Source: Motiliproteus sp041586615 (lineage in GTDB: Bacteria; Pseudomonadota; Gammaproteobacteria; Pseudomonadales; Balneatricaceae). From it: a DNA stretch of 64,000 nucleotides. Shown here in pieces: positions 27,405 through 36,377 of this stretch; positions within the stretch are counted from its first letter, which is position 1; each line of letters begins with the position of its first letter. The notes below the pieces were generated by a model. It was not told where the DNA came from. It was given only the letters and a program-made list of their open reading frames with translations, and did no database searches. The position numbers and the translations under genes were made by a program. Location of the stretch: assembly GCA_041586615.1 (NCBI GenBank), contig JBFGZS010000002.1, positions 62,001 to 126,000 of the forward strand. The letters are read 5' to 3'.

Positions 27405-28571
27405 ATGCTGATTAAATCTATCCTCAAAGGCGACCGCGGTGGCCAGATCATGCTCGGCTTGCTGCTATTGGTCACCGTCTTCGTCGGTCTGTCTAACAGC
27501 CTGCTGTCGTCCGACAGTGCGCTGCACGTACCGACCTACACCGTCACCCTGATGGGCAAGTACCTGTGCTACGCGCTGCTGGCGGTAGCGATCGATCTGG
27601 CCTGGGGTTATCTGGGCATTCTCAGCCTCGGCCACGGCGCCTTCTTCGCGCTAGGCGGTTATGCCATGGGGATGTACCTGATGCGCCAGATCGGCGAGCG
27701 CGGCGTCTACGGCAACCCCGATCTGCCCGACTTTATGGTGTTCTTGAATCTGCAGGAGCTGCCCTGGTTCTGGGGCGGGTTCGACCAGTTCTGGTTCGCC
27801 ATGATCATGGTACTGCTGATCCCTGGACTGCTGGCCTTCATCTTCGGCTGGTTGGCATTCCGCTCGCGGGTCACCGGCGTTTATCTGTCGATCATCACCC
27901 AGGCGATGACCTACGCGTTGATGCTGGCTTTCTTCCGCAATGAGATGGGCTTTGGCGGCAACAACGGTCTGACCGACTTCAAGGATATCCTCGGTTTCAG
28001 TTTGCAGGCCGATAGCACCCGTATCGGTTTATTTATCGCCTCGGCCGTGGCGCTAACAATAGGCTATCTACTCTGTCGCATGATTACCAATTCGCGCTTA
28101 GGGCGGGTCAGCGTGGCGATCCGCGACGCCGAAACCCGGGTGCGGTTTATCGGCTACCGGGTCGAGAAGATTAAGCTAGCGGTGTTCACCCTGTCGGCGG
28201 TGCTGGCCGGCGTGGCCGGAGCCCTCTATGTGCCGCAGGTCGGGATCATCAACCCGAATGAATTCTCACCGTTGAACTCGATCGAGGCGGTGGTTTGGGT
28301 GGCGGTCGGTGGCCGTGCCACGCTGTACGGCGCGGTGGCCGGAGCCTTGCTGGTCAACTACGGCAAGAGCTACTTCACCGCGGCGATGCCCGAAGCCTGG
28401 CTGTTCGCGCTCGGCGCGCTGTTTGTGCTGGTGACGCTGTACCTGCCGAAAGGGATCGTCGGCCTGTTCGATACAAGGAAGGATGACCGCAAAAAAGACA
28501 CCAGCGACCCAACCCCTGATTCGCCCTCTCAATCCAGCACCTCTGTCAGCCTGCAGGAGGCACCGCTATGA
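27405..28571 (+). CDS. urtC: urea ABC transporter permease UrtC
   Basis: The 388-aa LivM-type permease is the second channel subunit for urea. About ten membrane spans are visible, including the loop AWGYLGILSLGHGAFFALGGYAMGMYLMRQ that contacts the ATPases. A hydrophilic Ser/Thr/Asp-rich tail follows the last span. Its stop overlaps the urtD start (ATGA), so the two are translationally coupled. Confidence 0.94.
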   Translation: MLIKSILKGDRGGQIMLGLLLLVTVFVGLSNSLLSSDSALHVPTYTVTLMGKYLCYALLAVAIDLAWGYLGILSLGHGAFFALGGYAMGMYLMRQIGERGVYGNPDLPDFMVFLNLQELPWFWGGFDQFWFAMIMVLLIPGLLAFIFGWLAFRSRVTGVYLSIITQAMTYALMLAFFRNEMGFGGNNGLTDFKDILGFSLQADSTRIGLFIASAVALTIGYLLCRMITNSRLGRVSVAIRDAETRVRFIGYRVEKIKLAVFTLSAVLAGVAGALYVPQVGIINPNEFSPLNSIEAVVWVAVGGRATLYGAVAGALLVNYGKSYFTAAMPEAWLFALGALFVLVTLYLPKGIVGLFDTRKDDRKKDTSDPTPDSPSQSSTSVSLQEAPL

Positions 28572-29458
28572 CCGCTATGGAATTGACGTCCAAGGAGCTG
28601 CCCACGAAAGACTTGCTTACGAAAGAGATGCCCTCAAACGGTATGGCTCCCGACTGGCTCAAGCGTGACCAGGTGTTCGAGTTTCTCCAGCCCGAAGCCT
28701 CCGGCCGTCTCGACCTGAGCCACAACTGCATCCTCTACCTGGAGGACTTGAACGTCAGCTTCGACGGCTTCAAGGCGATCAACAACCTCAACCTGTATAT
28801 CGAGCCGGGCGAGCTGCGCTGCATCATCGGCCCCAACGGGGCGGGCAAGACCACCATGATGGATATCATCACCGGCAAAACGCAACCCGACAGCGGGCAG
28901 GCCTGGTTTGGCCAGAAAATCGATCTGCTGAAAATGAGCGAAGCCGAGATCGCCGAAGCCGGCATCGGCCGCAAGTTTCAAAAGCCGACGGTGTTTGAAC
29001 ATCTGAGCGTATTTGAAAACTTGGAATTGTCGATGGCCGGGAACAAAGGCGTTTGGCCCCTATTCAAAGCCAGGATCTCTTCCGAGGAGTACGACCGGAT
29101 CGACGAAACCTTGCAGATGATCGGCCTGAAGCTGCTCTATGCCCGCCAGGCCGGGGTGCTGTCGCACGGCCAGAAGCAGTGGCTGGAGATCGGCATGCTG
29201 CTGATGCAGAACCCCAAGCTACTGCTGGTCGACGAACCGGTAGCCGGCATGACTCACCAAGAGATGGACCGTACCGGCGAACTGCTAACCTCACTGGCCG
29301 GTGAACGGTCGGTGGTGGTGGTCGAGCATGATATGGATTTTGTCCGCTCGATCGCCCGCACTGTCACGGTGCTGCATCAGGGTTCGGTGCTGGCCGAAGG
29401 CTCAATGGATCAAGTTCAAAACAACCCTAAGGTGGTCGAGGTCTACCTTGGCGAATAA
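28568..29458 (+). CDS. urtD: urea ABC transporter ATP-binding protein UrtD
   Basis: The 296-aa LivG-type ATPase has Walker A GPNGAGKTT, the signature LSHGQKQWLEIG (a variant of LSGGQ common in UrtD), Walker B LLLVDEPVAG and the switch His in VEHDMDFV. The first 45 residues are an extension with a repeated TKE/TKD pattern and are not conserved in the family. It acts on the cytoplasmic face with UrtE to power urea import. Confidence 0.94.
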   Translation: MTAMELTSKELPTKDLLTKEMPSNGMAPDWLKRDQVFEFLQPEASGRLDLSHNCILYLEDLNVSFDGFKAINNLNLYIEPGELRCIIGPNGAGKTTMMDIITGKTQPDSGQAWFGQKIDLLKMSEAEIAEAGIGRKFQKPTVFEHLSVFENLELSMAGNKGVWPLFKARISSEEYDRIDETLQMIGLKLLYARQAGVLSHGQKQWLEIGMLLMQNPKLLLVDEPVAGMTHQEMDRTGELLTSLAGERSVVVVEHDMDFVRSIARTVTVLHQGSVLAEGSMDQVQNNPKVVEVYLGE

Positions 29459-29524
29459 CAGGCGAATAACAAGTAAATAACAGCTGAGCAACCGTATAAA
29501 AGCCAATGACAAGGATTACCCGCG

Positions 29525-30220
29525 ATGCTTAAAGTAAAGGGATTGAACCAATACTACGGCGAGAGCCACACCCTATGGGATCTGAATCTGGATGTTCCCG
29601 AAGGAGCCTGTACCTGTTTGATGGGGCGTAATGGTGTCGGCAAAACCACGCTGCTGCAGTGTGTGATGGGATTACTGCCGACCCAATCGGGCCAACTCGT
29701 TTTTGACGGCACCGACCTGAGGACGATGTCAGCCGAGAAACGTGCCGGTCTGGGGATCGGCTATGTACCACAGGGGCGGCAGATCTTCTCGTTGATGACG
29801 GTCGAAGAGAACCTGCTGATCGGACTGCCCGCACGCGGCGATGGGCTGAAGCGGATTCCTGAGTTTATCTACCAACTGTTTCCGGTGTTAAAAGAGATGC
29901 TGCACCGACGCGGCGGCGACCTGTCCGGCGGCCAACAGCAACAGCTGGCGATCGGCCGCGCGCTGGTGACCGATCCCAAGCTGTTGATTCTGGATGAGCC
30001 CACCGAGGGAATTCAACCCAACGTGGTGGCCGAGATCGGCGATATCATCCGTAAGCTCAATCGCGAGATCGGACTGACGGTACTGCTGGTCGAGCAAAAG
30101 CTGCCGTTCGCGCGCAAGGTGGCCGATCATTTCTGCATCCTCGATCGGGGCAAGAGCGTCGCCACCGGCACCATCGATCAGCTTAGCGACGAGCTGGTTC
30201 GCGAGTACTTGACGGTTTAA
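29525..30220 (+). CDS. urtE: urea ABC transporter ATP-binding protein UrtE
   Basis: The 231-aa LivF-type ATPase has Walker A GRNGVGKTT, signature LSGGQQQQLAIGRAL, Walker B LLILDEPTEG and the switch region LLVEQKLPFA. It is the second nucleotide-binding subunit of the urea importer. It is separated from urtD by 66 bases that hold short AATAACA repeats. It is the last urt gene; a 407-base gap with inverted repeats precedes ureD. Confidence 0.95.
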   Translation: MLKVKGLNQYYGESHTLWDLNLDVPEGACTCLMGRNGVGKTTLLQCVMGLLPTQSGQLVFDGTDLRTMSAEKRAGLGIGYVPQGRQIFSLMTVEENLLIGLPARGDGLKRIPEFIYQLFPVLKEMLHRRGGDLSGGQQQQLAIGRALVTDPKLLILDEPTEGIQPNVVAEIGDIIRKLNREIGLTVLLVEQKLPFARKVADHFCILDRGKSVATGTIDQLSDELVREYLTV

Positions 30221-30246
30221 AGCGCAGCTAAGCCGTATCTACGCGG

Positions 30247-30309
30247 TTCAAAAGGGTGCATCAGCTGCACCAACAAAGCATCAACGCGCCAAAAACGCAC
30301 CTTTTTGAA
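30247..30309 (+). other. overlapping, mutually exclusive hairpins after urtE
   Basis: TTCAAAAGGGTGC (30247-30259) can pair with GCACCTTTTTGAA (30297-30309) at twelve of thirteen positions. The same left arm can also pair locally, GGTGCATCAGCTGCACC around 30255-30271. The two structures exclude each other, and no long T-run follows either, so this may be a processing or attenuation site rather than a simple terminator. Confidence 0.45.
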
Positions 30310-30342
30310 TCAAACCGGTCGCATGACCGGTACCGCTCTCGC

Positions 30343-30358
30343 TGGCTTAGCCCCTGCA
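30343..30358 (+). promoter_or_regulatory. possible sigma-54 promoter for the urease operon
   Basis: TGGCTTA-GCCC-CTGCA keeps the invariant GG and GC exactly ten bases apart and TGGC at -24, but has C instead of T at the first -12 position. It lies 270 bases upstream of ureD. It is weaker than the urtA match. Confidence 0.35.
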
Positions 30359-30627
30359 CCCAGCGATAATGCCGATCGTCAGCTCATATCAGAGTGCCCC
30401 TCAATAGCGCTAGCAGGGTTATTAACTCCCCCATCGGAAAATATTCACCGATCTTATGCCTAAACCCGCCTGACTGGTCTGGTTTTTGCTCTAGCTATAA
30501 CTATTGCTATAACAACGCGCTCGTCCTGCACCGGCATCATGCCCCGTTTCACACCTATCCGTTGCAGCGGCACGCGCAACCATTGACCGCTTCGGCCAGA
30601 CAGTCAGATCAACCAAAGAGACCCGGC

Positions 30628-31530
30628 ATGAATCAGGCGTTAAACAACAATCCAATGCAGATCGACGGTTTCGGCCTGCAGCGCCAATGGCAGGCCAGCA
30701 TTGAGCTCCGGTTCGAGCCCAGAAACGGCCGCACCGCATTGCCCGGTTTGAGCCACCGCGGGCCGCTGCGGGTACAACGACCGTTTTATCCCGAAGGGCC
30801 GGTCTGCCATGTCTACCTGCTACACCCGCCCGGCGGGCTGGTCAGCGGCGATCAATTGACGATCTCGGTGTCACTTGAGCCCGGCAGCGATGCACTGATC
30901 ACCACCCCGTCGGCAGGCAAGATCTATAAGGGGGATCGCTGCGGCGTCCCGCAGCAACAACAGGTCAATCTCAGGGTCGATACCGATGCCTCGCTGGAGT
31001 GGTTACCGCAGGAGACCATCCTGTATGACGGCGCATTGGGGCAAAGCACCACCCGGGTCGACCTGGCCGCCGACAGCCACTTTATCGGCTGGGAGATCAT
31101 CTGCCTGGGTCGACCGGCTAACGCGATCAAATTTGAATCAGGCTGCTTCCTGCAGGACATGTCGATCTACCGCGATGGCCTGCCGCTGCTGCTGGAGAAA
31201 CAACACCTGCAGGCGGGAAGCCCATTGGCCAAACAACGCTGGGGGCTGCAGAACTGTCCTATCGTCGCCAATCTGTACGCGGTCGGCTTCGACAATGAAC
31301 CGGTCGAATTGATCGAGCAGCTACGCCAGCAGTGGAACGACTTATGTTCTAACAAGACTAGCGCCGAGGACGCACTATTGGCGATTAGCTGGCGGCTGGG
31401 GGTGCTGTGCATCCGTTATCTCGGTCACGACAGCGAGCAGGCGCGCAACGTTTTCACTGCCCTATGGCAAACACTGCGACCCGCGTTGATCGAACGCCAA
31501 GCGGTTATTCCGCGCATCTGGCTAACTTGA
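30628..31530 (+). CDS. ureD: urease accessory protein UreD
   Basis: The 300-aa protein is the scaffold that binds apo-urease and guides UreF and UreG during nickel loading. Family segments are visible: RGPLRVQRPFYPEG, the HPPGGLVSGDQL block and TTPSAGKIYK near residue 90, with WLPQETILYDGA after it. The ATG at 30628 is the first sensible start; the ribosome site is weak (AAAGAG). First gene of ureDABCEFG. Confidence 0.93.
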   Translation: MNQALNNNPMQIDGFGLQRQWQASIELRFEPRNGRTALPGLSHRGPLRVQRPFYPEGPVCHVYLLHPPGGLVSGDQLTISVSLEPGSDALITTPSAGKIYKGDRCGVPQQQQVNLRVDTDASLEWLPQETILYDGALGQSTTRVDLAADSHFIGWEIICLGRPANAIKFESGCFLQDMSIYRDGLPLLLEKQHLQAGSPLAKQRWGLQNCPIVANLYAVGFDNEPVELIEQLRQQWNDLCSNKTSAEDALLAISWRLGVLCIRYLGHDSEQARNVFTALWQTLRPALIERQAVIPRIWLT

Positions 31531-31569
31531 TTTTATAACGACTTAACAAAATCTTGACTTGGAACTGAC

Positions 31570-31872
31570 ATGGAACTGATGCCCCGAGAGAAAGACAAAC
31601 TGATGCTGTTCACTGCCGGGCTCCTGGCTGAGCGACGACTGGCCAAAGGCCTCAGGCTTAACTATCCCGAAGCGATCGCGCTGATCTCATGCGAGATCAT
31701 GGAGGGCGCCCGCGAGGGCAAGACGGTGGCTGAGATGATGAGCTATGGCCGCACCATCCTCAGCCGCGAGCAGGTGATGGACGGCATCGCCGAGCTGGTC
31801 GATGAGGTGCAGGTCGAGGCGACCTTCCCTGACGGGACCAAGTTGGTCACCGTTCATCAGCCGATCCAATAA
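31570..31872 (+). CDS. ureA: urease gamma subunit
   Basis: The 100-aa protein matches the usual gamma subunit length, with LMPREKDKLMLFTAGLLAERR, GLRLNYPEAIALISCEIMEGAR and TFPDGTKLVTVHQPI. It packs with UreB and UreC in the cytoplasmic (alpha-beta-gamma)3 urease. It lies between ureD and ureB in the same orientation. Confidence 0.96.
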   Translation: MELMPREKDKLMLFTAGLLAERRLAKGLRLNYPEAIALISCEIMEGAREGKTVAEMMSYGRTILSREQVMDGIAELVDEVQVEATFPDGTKLVTVHQPIQ

Positions 31873-31921
31873 AAGATCGTTCATAGCTATGCAGCGACCT
31901 TTAGATTAGAGGTAAAGAAAC

Positions 31922-32248
31922 ATGATCCCAGGCGAACTTCAGATCCAGGCCGGCGACATCGAACTCAACAGCGGGCTGGCCACCCTGACCCTCAAGGTGG
32001 CAAACGTCGGCGACCGACCGATCCAGGTTGGCTCGCACTACCATTTTTTTGAGACCAACCCGGCGCTGCAGTTTGACCGCGACGCCAGCCGGGGATTTCG
32101 GCTCAATATCGCCGCCGGCACTGCCGTAAGGTTCGAGCCCGGCCAGCACCGGACGATTGAGCTGGTGGCGATCGGCGGTAGCCGGACCATCTACGGTTTC
32201 AGAGGCGATGTGATGGGATCGCTAGATTCAGATCAGGGAGCGCACTGA
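31922..32248 (+). CDS. ureB: urease beta subunit
   Basis: The 108-aa structural subunit has the family blocks MIPGELQIQAGDIELN, VGDRPIQVGSHYHFFE and RLNIAAGTAVRFEPGQ. It includes the loop that borders the active-site flap of UreC. Its TGA shares one base with the ureC ATG (TGATG), so translation is coupled. Confidence 0.96.
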   Translation: MIPGELQIQAGDIELNSGLATLTLKVANVGDRPIQVGSHYHFFETNPALQFDRDASRGFRLNIAAGTAVRFEPGQHRTIELVAIGGSRTIYGFRGDVMGSLDSDQGAH

Positions 32249-33954
32249 TGGTTAACATTTCACGCCAGGCTTACGCCGATATGTTCGGCCCCACCACCGG
32301 CGACCGGATTCGATTGGGCGACACCGAGCTATGGATCGAGGTCGAGCAGGATCACACGGTCTACGGCGACGAGGTCAAGTTCGGCGGCGGCAAGGTGATC
32401 CGCGATGGCATGGGGCAGAGCCAGGTCAGCTGCGTTGAGGCGATGGACTGCGTCATCACCAACGCGCTGATCCTAGACTACTGGGGCATCGTCAAAGCCG
32501 ACGTCGGCATCAAGGCCGGCCGGATCGCCGCCATCGGCAAGGCCGGCAACCCAGACACCCAGCAAGGGGTCACCCTTGTCATTGGCCCCGGTACCGAAGT
32601 GATCGCCGGCGAAGGCCAGATCCTCACCGCCGGCGCGATTGACTCACACATCCATTACATCTGCCCGCAACAGGTCGACGAAGCATTGATGTCGGGCGTC
32701 ACCACCATGATTGGCGGCGGCACGGGACCGGCTACCGGCACCAAAGCCACCACCTGCACCCCGGGGCCATGGAATATCGGCAAGATGCTGCAGGGCACCG
32801 ATCATCTGCCAATGAACTTTGGTTTCCTCGGCAAGGGCAACGCCAGCTTGCCGCAAGCGCTGGAGGAGCAGTTACAGGCCGGTGCCATGGGACTAAAACT
32901 GCACGAAGATTGGGGCACCACCCCGGCCTCGATCGATGCGTGTCTGAGTGTCGCCGAAAAATACGACGTCCAGGTGGCGATCCACACCGACACGCTGAAC
33001 GAGTCCGGATTTGTCGAAGACACCCTCGGCGCATTCAAGGGCCGCACCATCCACACCTACCACACCGAAGGTGCTGGTGGCGGCCATGCCCCCGATATCA
33101 TCAAGGCCTGCGGCCTACTTAATGTACTGCCGTCATCGACTAACCCAACCCGCCCGTACACGGTTAATACCGTCGATGAACACCTGGATATGTTGATGGT
33201 GTGCCACCATCTGGACCCCAACATTCCCGAAGATGTCGCCTTTGCCGATTCACGCATTCGCAAGGAAACCATCGCCGCCGAGGATATCCTCCACGATCTG
33301 GGCGCGTTCTCGATGATCGCCTCCGACTCGCAAGCGATGGGGCGGGTCGGCGAGGTGATCATCCGTACCTGGCAGTCGGCGCACAAAATGAAAGTCCAAC
33401 GCGGTCTGCTCGATGAGGATAAGGCACTGGGTTGCGACAACTTTCGCGCCAAACGCTATATCGCCAAAATCAGTATCAACCCCGCAATCGCCCACGGCAT
33501 CGCCGATCAAGTCGGTTCTGTCGAGGTCGGCAAACTGGCCGATCTGGTGCTGTGGAAGCCCGCCTTCTTCGCCACCAAACCCTCGTTGATTATTAAGGGC
33601 GGCTTTATCGCTGCCGCGCCGATGGGCGACCCTAACGCGTCGATCCCGACCCCGCAGCCGGTGCACTACCGACCGATGTTCGGCGCATCGCCGCTGGCAG
33701 CCGCCGCCACCAGCCTGACCTTTGTATCCCAGGTAGCGCTGGACCAAGGACTGGAGCAGCAACTCGGGCTCAAACGCACATTGGCCCCCTGCAGCCAGAC
33801 CCGTAGCATCACTAAATTGGATATGAAACTTAACGACTACATGCCGGTGATGGAGGTCGATCCAGAAACCTACGAGGTGTACGCCGACGGTCAGTTGTTA
33901 ACCTGCGAACCGGCCGAGGTGTTGCCCCTAGCCCAGCGTTATTTCTTGTTCTAA
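32248..33954 (+). CDS. ureC: urease alpha subunit (catalytic)
   Basis: The 568-aa catalytic subunit hydrolyses urea to ammonia and carbamate at a dinickel centre. All known active residues are present and even keep Klebsiella numbering: His134 and His136 (DSHIHY), carbamylated Lys217 and His219 (LKLHED), His246 (IHTD), His272 (YHTEGAG), flap Cys319 and His320 (MVCHH) and Asp360 (ASDSQAMG). The enzyme should therefore be active once loaded with nickel. Confidence 0.97.
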   Translation: MVNISRQAYADMFGPTTGDRIRLGDTELWIEVEQDHTVYGDEVKFGGGKVIRDGMGQSQVSCVEAMDCVITNALILDYWGIVKADVGIKAGRIAAIGKAGNPDTQQGVTLVIGPGTEVIAGEGQILTAGAIDSHIHYICPQQVDEALMSGVTTMIGGGTGPATGTKATTCTPGPWNIGKMLQGTDHLPMNFGFLGKGNASLPQALEEQLQAGAMGLKLHEDWGTTPASIDACLSVAEKYDVQVAIHTDTLNESGFVEDTLGAFKGRTIHTYHTEGAGGGHAPDIIKACGLLNVLPSSTNPTRPYTVNTVDEHLDMLMVCHHLDPNIPEDVAFADSRIRKETIAAEDILHDLGAFSMIASDSQAMGRVGEVIIRTWQSAHKMKVQRGLLDEDKALGCDNFRAKRYIAKISINPAIAHGIADQVGSVEVGKLADLVLWKPAFFATKPSLIIKGGFIAAAPMGDPNASIPTPQPVHYRPMFGASPLAAAATSLTFVSQVALDQGLEQQLGLKRTLAPCSQTRSITKLDMKLNDYMPVMEVDPETYEVYADGQLLTCEPAEVLPLAQRYFLF

Positions 33955-34055
33955 CGCTGAGCGGTTTATACAAAGAGCCCCAGCGATTTTTTTAGCGCAG
34001 TTACAGATGAACTTGAAAAACAATCAGCACCGTTCAACGCATACAAGGAGCAACC

Positions 34056-34586
34056 ATGCTTAAAGTCAGCCAACGCTACAGCGGCTCCCAGCCGGCAGAG
34101 GTGATCGACCGTCTCAGCCTGCCGTTCGACCTGCGCAAGCGCGGCCGTTTCAAGGCCGTCACAGAATCGGGTCGTGATATCGGCCTGTTTATCGAACGCG
34201 GACAGGTGTTGCAGCACGGGGATCTATTACAGACCGAATGCGGTGGCGTGATTGAGGTCCTGGCCGAAGCCGAAGCGGTGGTCACCGCCTGTAGCGATGA
34301 CTGGCTGCAGTTTGCCAAGGTCTGCTACCACCTGGGGAACCGCCATGTACCGCTGCAGGTCGGCGAACGCTGGTTACGGTTTCAACCCGACCATGTGCTG
34401 CAGGAGCTGGCCGAACGGTACGGTTTGACCGCAGTGCAGGAACTGGCACCGTTCACCCCTGAAAATGGCGCTTACGGCGCGCACGGTGGCCATGCGCACG
34501 GCGAACATGAACATAGCCACGAGCCCTGCCATAAACAGGACTCACACTCGCATGAGCACCACAGCCATCATTCACACAGTCACTGA
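34056..34586 (+). CDS. ureE: urease accessory protein UreE (nickel metallochaperone)
   Basis: The 176-aa protein has the UreE peptide-binding N-terminal domain (RLSLPFDLRKRGRF) and the metal-binding C-terminal domain, in which CYHLGNRHVPLQV contains the family nickel-site His. The last 30 residues are a His-rich tail with many HSH/HEH pairs (EHEHSHEP and SHHSHSH), typical of UreE proteins that store or hand over several nickel ions. A 101-base gap separates it from ureC. Confidence 0.95.
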   Translation: MLKVSQRYSGSQPAEVIDRLSLPFDLRKRGRFKAVTESGRDIGLFIERGQVLQHGDLLQTECGGVIEVLAEAEAVVTACSDDWLQFAKVCYHLGNRHVPLQVGERWLRFQPDHVLQELAERYGLTAVQELAPFTPENGAYGAHGGHAHGEHEHSHEPCHKQDSHSHEHHSHHSHSH

Positions 34587-34595
34587 GTTAACCCG

Positions 34596-35264
34596 ATGCA
34601 ATCACCCGCGCTGCTACACCTGATGCATCTGGTCAGCCCATCGCTACCGATCGGCGGCTTCGCCTATTCGCAAGGGTTGGAGTACGCCCTCGACAGCGGT
34701 TGGCTCCAGACCGACGATGACCTGTATGACTGGCTTCATGGCGTGCTGTCCGAAGGGCTGGCGCGGGTCGAACTACCGTTACTGATTCGCTTTGTCGATG
34801 CATACCAGGCCAACGATACCCAACAAGTCGCGCATTGGAACCGATGGCTGCGTGCTAACCGCGAGACCAAAGAGCTACTGTTCGAAGACGAGCAAGTCGG
34901 CCAGGCGTTGCGACGCTTGCTGGTATCGCTCGAGGTGATCGATAGTGCTGATCGGCACCCGCCACAGCCAACGTTTTGCAGCCAATTTGCCCGCGCCGGC
35001 TTATATTTTGAGGTGCCCGTCAGCGAACTGCTGCACGGCTTCGGCTGGAGCTGGCTGGAGAATCAGATCGCGGTCGCTTGCAAGACACTGCCACTGGGCC
35101 AGACCGCTGCCCAAAAACTGATTATCCGGCTGCTGCCGACAATTGAAGCAGCAGTCACCACGGCCCAATCGTTAGAAGACGACCAGCTAGGCGCCACTCT
35201 GCCCGGCTTGGCATTGGCCAGCGCACTGCATGAAACACAATATTCACGGCTGTTTAGAAGCTGA
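34596..35264 (+). CDS. ureF: urease accessory protein UreF
   Basis: The 222-aa all-helical protein joins UreD and UreG in the urease activation complex. It opens with the family motif LVSPSLPIGGFAYSQGLEYA and has the GFGWSWLENQ block in the second half. It starts nine bases after ureE, so expression is coupled. Its length is near normal (about 225). Confidence 0.94.
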   Translation: MQSPALLHLMHLVSPSLPIGGFAYSQGLEYALDSGWLQTDDDLYDWLHGVLSEGLARVELPLLIRFVDAYQANDTQQVAHWNRWLRANRETKELLFEDEQVGQALRRLLVSLEVIDSADRHPPQPTFCSQFARAGLYFEVPVSELLHGFGWSWLENQIAVACKTLPLGQTAAQKLIIRLLPTIEAAVTTAQSLEDDQLGATLPGLALASALHETQYSRLFRS

Positions 35265-35319
35265 TAGCGACTAACGAGCAGCAATCCTAATTGAGCAATT
35301 GATAACAGGGAACAAAGCG

Positions 35320-35949
35320 ATGAGTTCACAATGTTTACGCGTAGGGGTCGGCGGCCCAGTCGGTTCAGGCAAGACCGCTCTACTTAAAGAGCTGTGCTCG
35401 GTACTACGAGAGCAGTACGACCTGGCGGTGGTCACCAACGATATATACACCAAAGAGGACGAGCAGTTCCTGCTGCGGCACCAAGCGCTTGAAGCCGACC
35501 GTATCATCGGCGTTGAAACCGGCGGTTGTCCGCACACGGCGATTCGAGAAGACGCGTCGATGAACCTGGCGGCGATCGACCAGCTGCAGGAGCGGCATCC
35601 GGGATTGGAACTGGTACTGGTCGAAAGCGGTGGTGATAACCTCAGCGCCACCTTCAGCCCCGAACTATCAGATCTGACCCTGTACGTGATCGATGTCTCG
35701 GCCGGCGATAAAATCCCCCGTAAAGGCGGTCCCGGCATCACCAAGTCGGATCTGCTGATCATCAACAAAACCGACCTTGCACCGCTCGTAGGCGCGGATC
35801 TGGACGTGATGGACCGTGATGCAACGCGGATGCGCGGTGAGCGGCCATTCGTTTTTAGCAATCTAAAAAGCGGCCAGGGTCTACAGACCATTATCGACTT
35901 TATTATCGCTCAGGGAATGCTTGAAAAGCGCGCGATAAAAATAGGATGA
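35320..35949 (+). CDS. ureG: urease accessory GTPase UreG
   Basis: The 209-aa SIMIBI-class GTPase drives nickel insertion into urease. P-loop GGPVGSGKT is at residues 11-19, the metal-binding Cys-Pro-His motif is at 70-72 (GVETGGCPHTAIRED), and NKTDLAPLVGADL gives guanine recognition. The ATG at 35320 has AGGGAA upstream and gives the usual length; a TTG 21 bases earlier is possible but lacks one. It is the last gene of the urease operon. Confidence 0.96.
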   Translation: MSSQCLRVGVGGPVGSGKTALLKELCSVLREQYDLAVVTNDIYTKEDEQFLLRHQALEADRIIGVETGGCPHTAIREDASMNLAAIDQLQERHPGLELVLVESGGDNLSATFSPELSDLTLYVIDVSAGDKIPRKGGPGITKSDLLIINKTDLAPLVGADLDVMDRDATRMRGERPFVFSNLKSGQGLQTIIDFIIAQGMLEKRAIKIG

Positions 35950-36116
35950 GGCGTTGCCAACGTGCCAACGCACCAACTTCGCACTTGTGCTGGCGTTGGC
36001 CGGAATCACTATCCCTGGCCATCAAACTGGCCGTCCACTCTGATAGCGATGACCTTCTGCTTAAACTGATTGACGGTGATCCATCGACGGGGGCAGCAAT
36101 GCTCAAAGCTCGGCGG

Positions 36117-36229
36117 ACTCCCTCCGAGCGCGAATCAGAGACTGGATCGCCAACGGCAAGATCAGCCAAGAAGCGCCGGAGGTTCTGGCAATGAGCCCGC
36201 GCACGGTTACGGTATCGGCGGCAGGATAA
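36117..36229 (+). pseudogene. frameshifted relic of a LuxR-type HTH regulator
   Basis: TPSERE (36117-36134) in one frame is continued in another frame (36134-36229) by IRDWIANGKISQE and then EVLAMSPRTVTV, the core of a LuxR/GerE helix-turn-helix (compare LTPREREVL...GKS.KEIA..L.IS..TV). A stop follows four codons after the motif, well before the usual end of such a domain. No sensor or receiver domain can be found upstream. It is therefore the broken remainder of a regulator lost next to the urease operon. Confidence 0.6.
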
Positions 36230-36302
36230 AACAGCAGTACCAACTGACTGTCATCCAGCTCATCGACTTTACGAAGCAGTTCAGGTTGCTATTCGCCCAG
36301 AT

Positions 36303-36336
36303 AAAAAAAACCGGAATGACACAGTCACTCCGGGTT
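36303..36336 (-). terminator. rho-independent terminator after monomeric idh
   Basis: On the minus strand AACCCGGAGTGAC and GTCATTCCGGTT form a 12-pair stem with one bulge and one wobble, followed by a run of T. It lies 42 bases past the idh stop. Confidence 0.75.
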
Positions 36337-36377
36337 GCGATCAATCTACTGCATACAGCCGTAAACGAAAGGGGCTA

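Larger units (their letters stand above)
30221..30627. other. intergenic region between urtE and ureD
   Basis: This 407-base region has no convincing coding sequence; the ureD frame is open upstream to 30394 but lacks a family match there. It holds a set of inverted repeats at 30247-30309 and a sigma-54-like sequence at 30343-30358, which are listed separately. A weaker sigma-70-like pair (TTGCTC, 16 bases, TATAAC) is visible at 30486-30513. Confidence 0.6.

Noticed and set aside
35946..36194. 82-codon frame directly after ureG
   Set aside because: Overlaps the ureG stop and has no family match upstream of the LuxR-type remnant, which is reported as a pseudogene instead.
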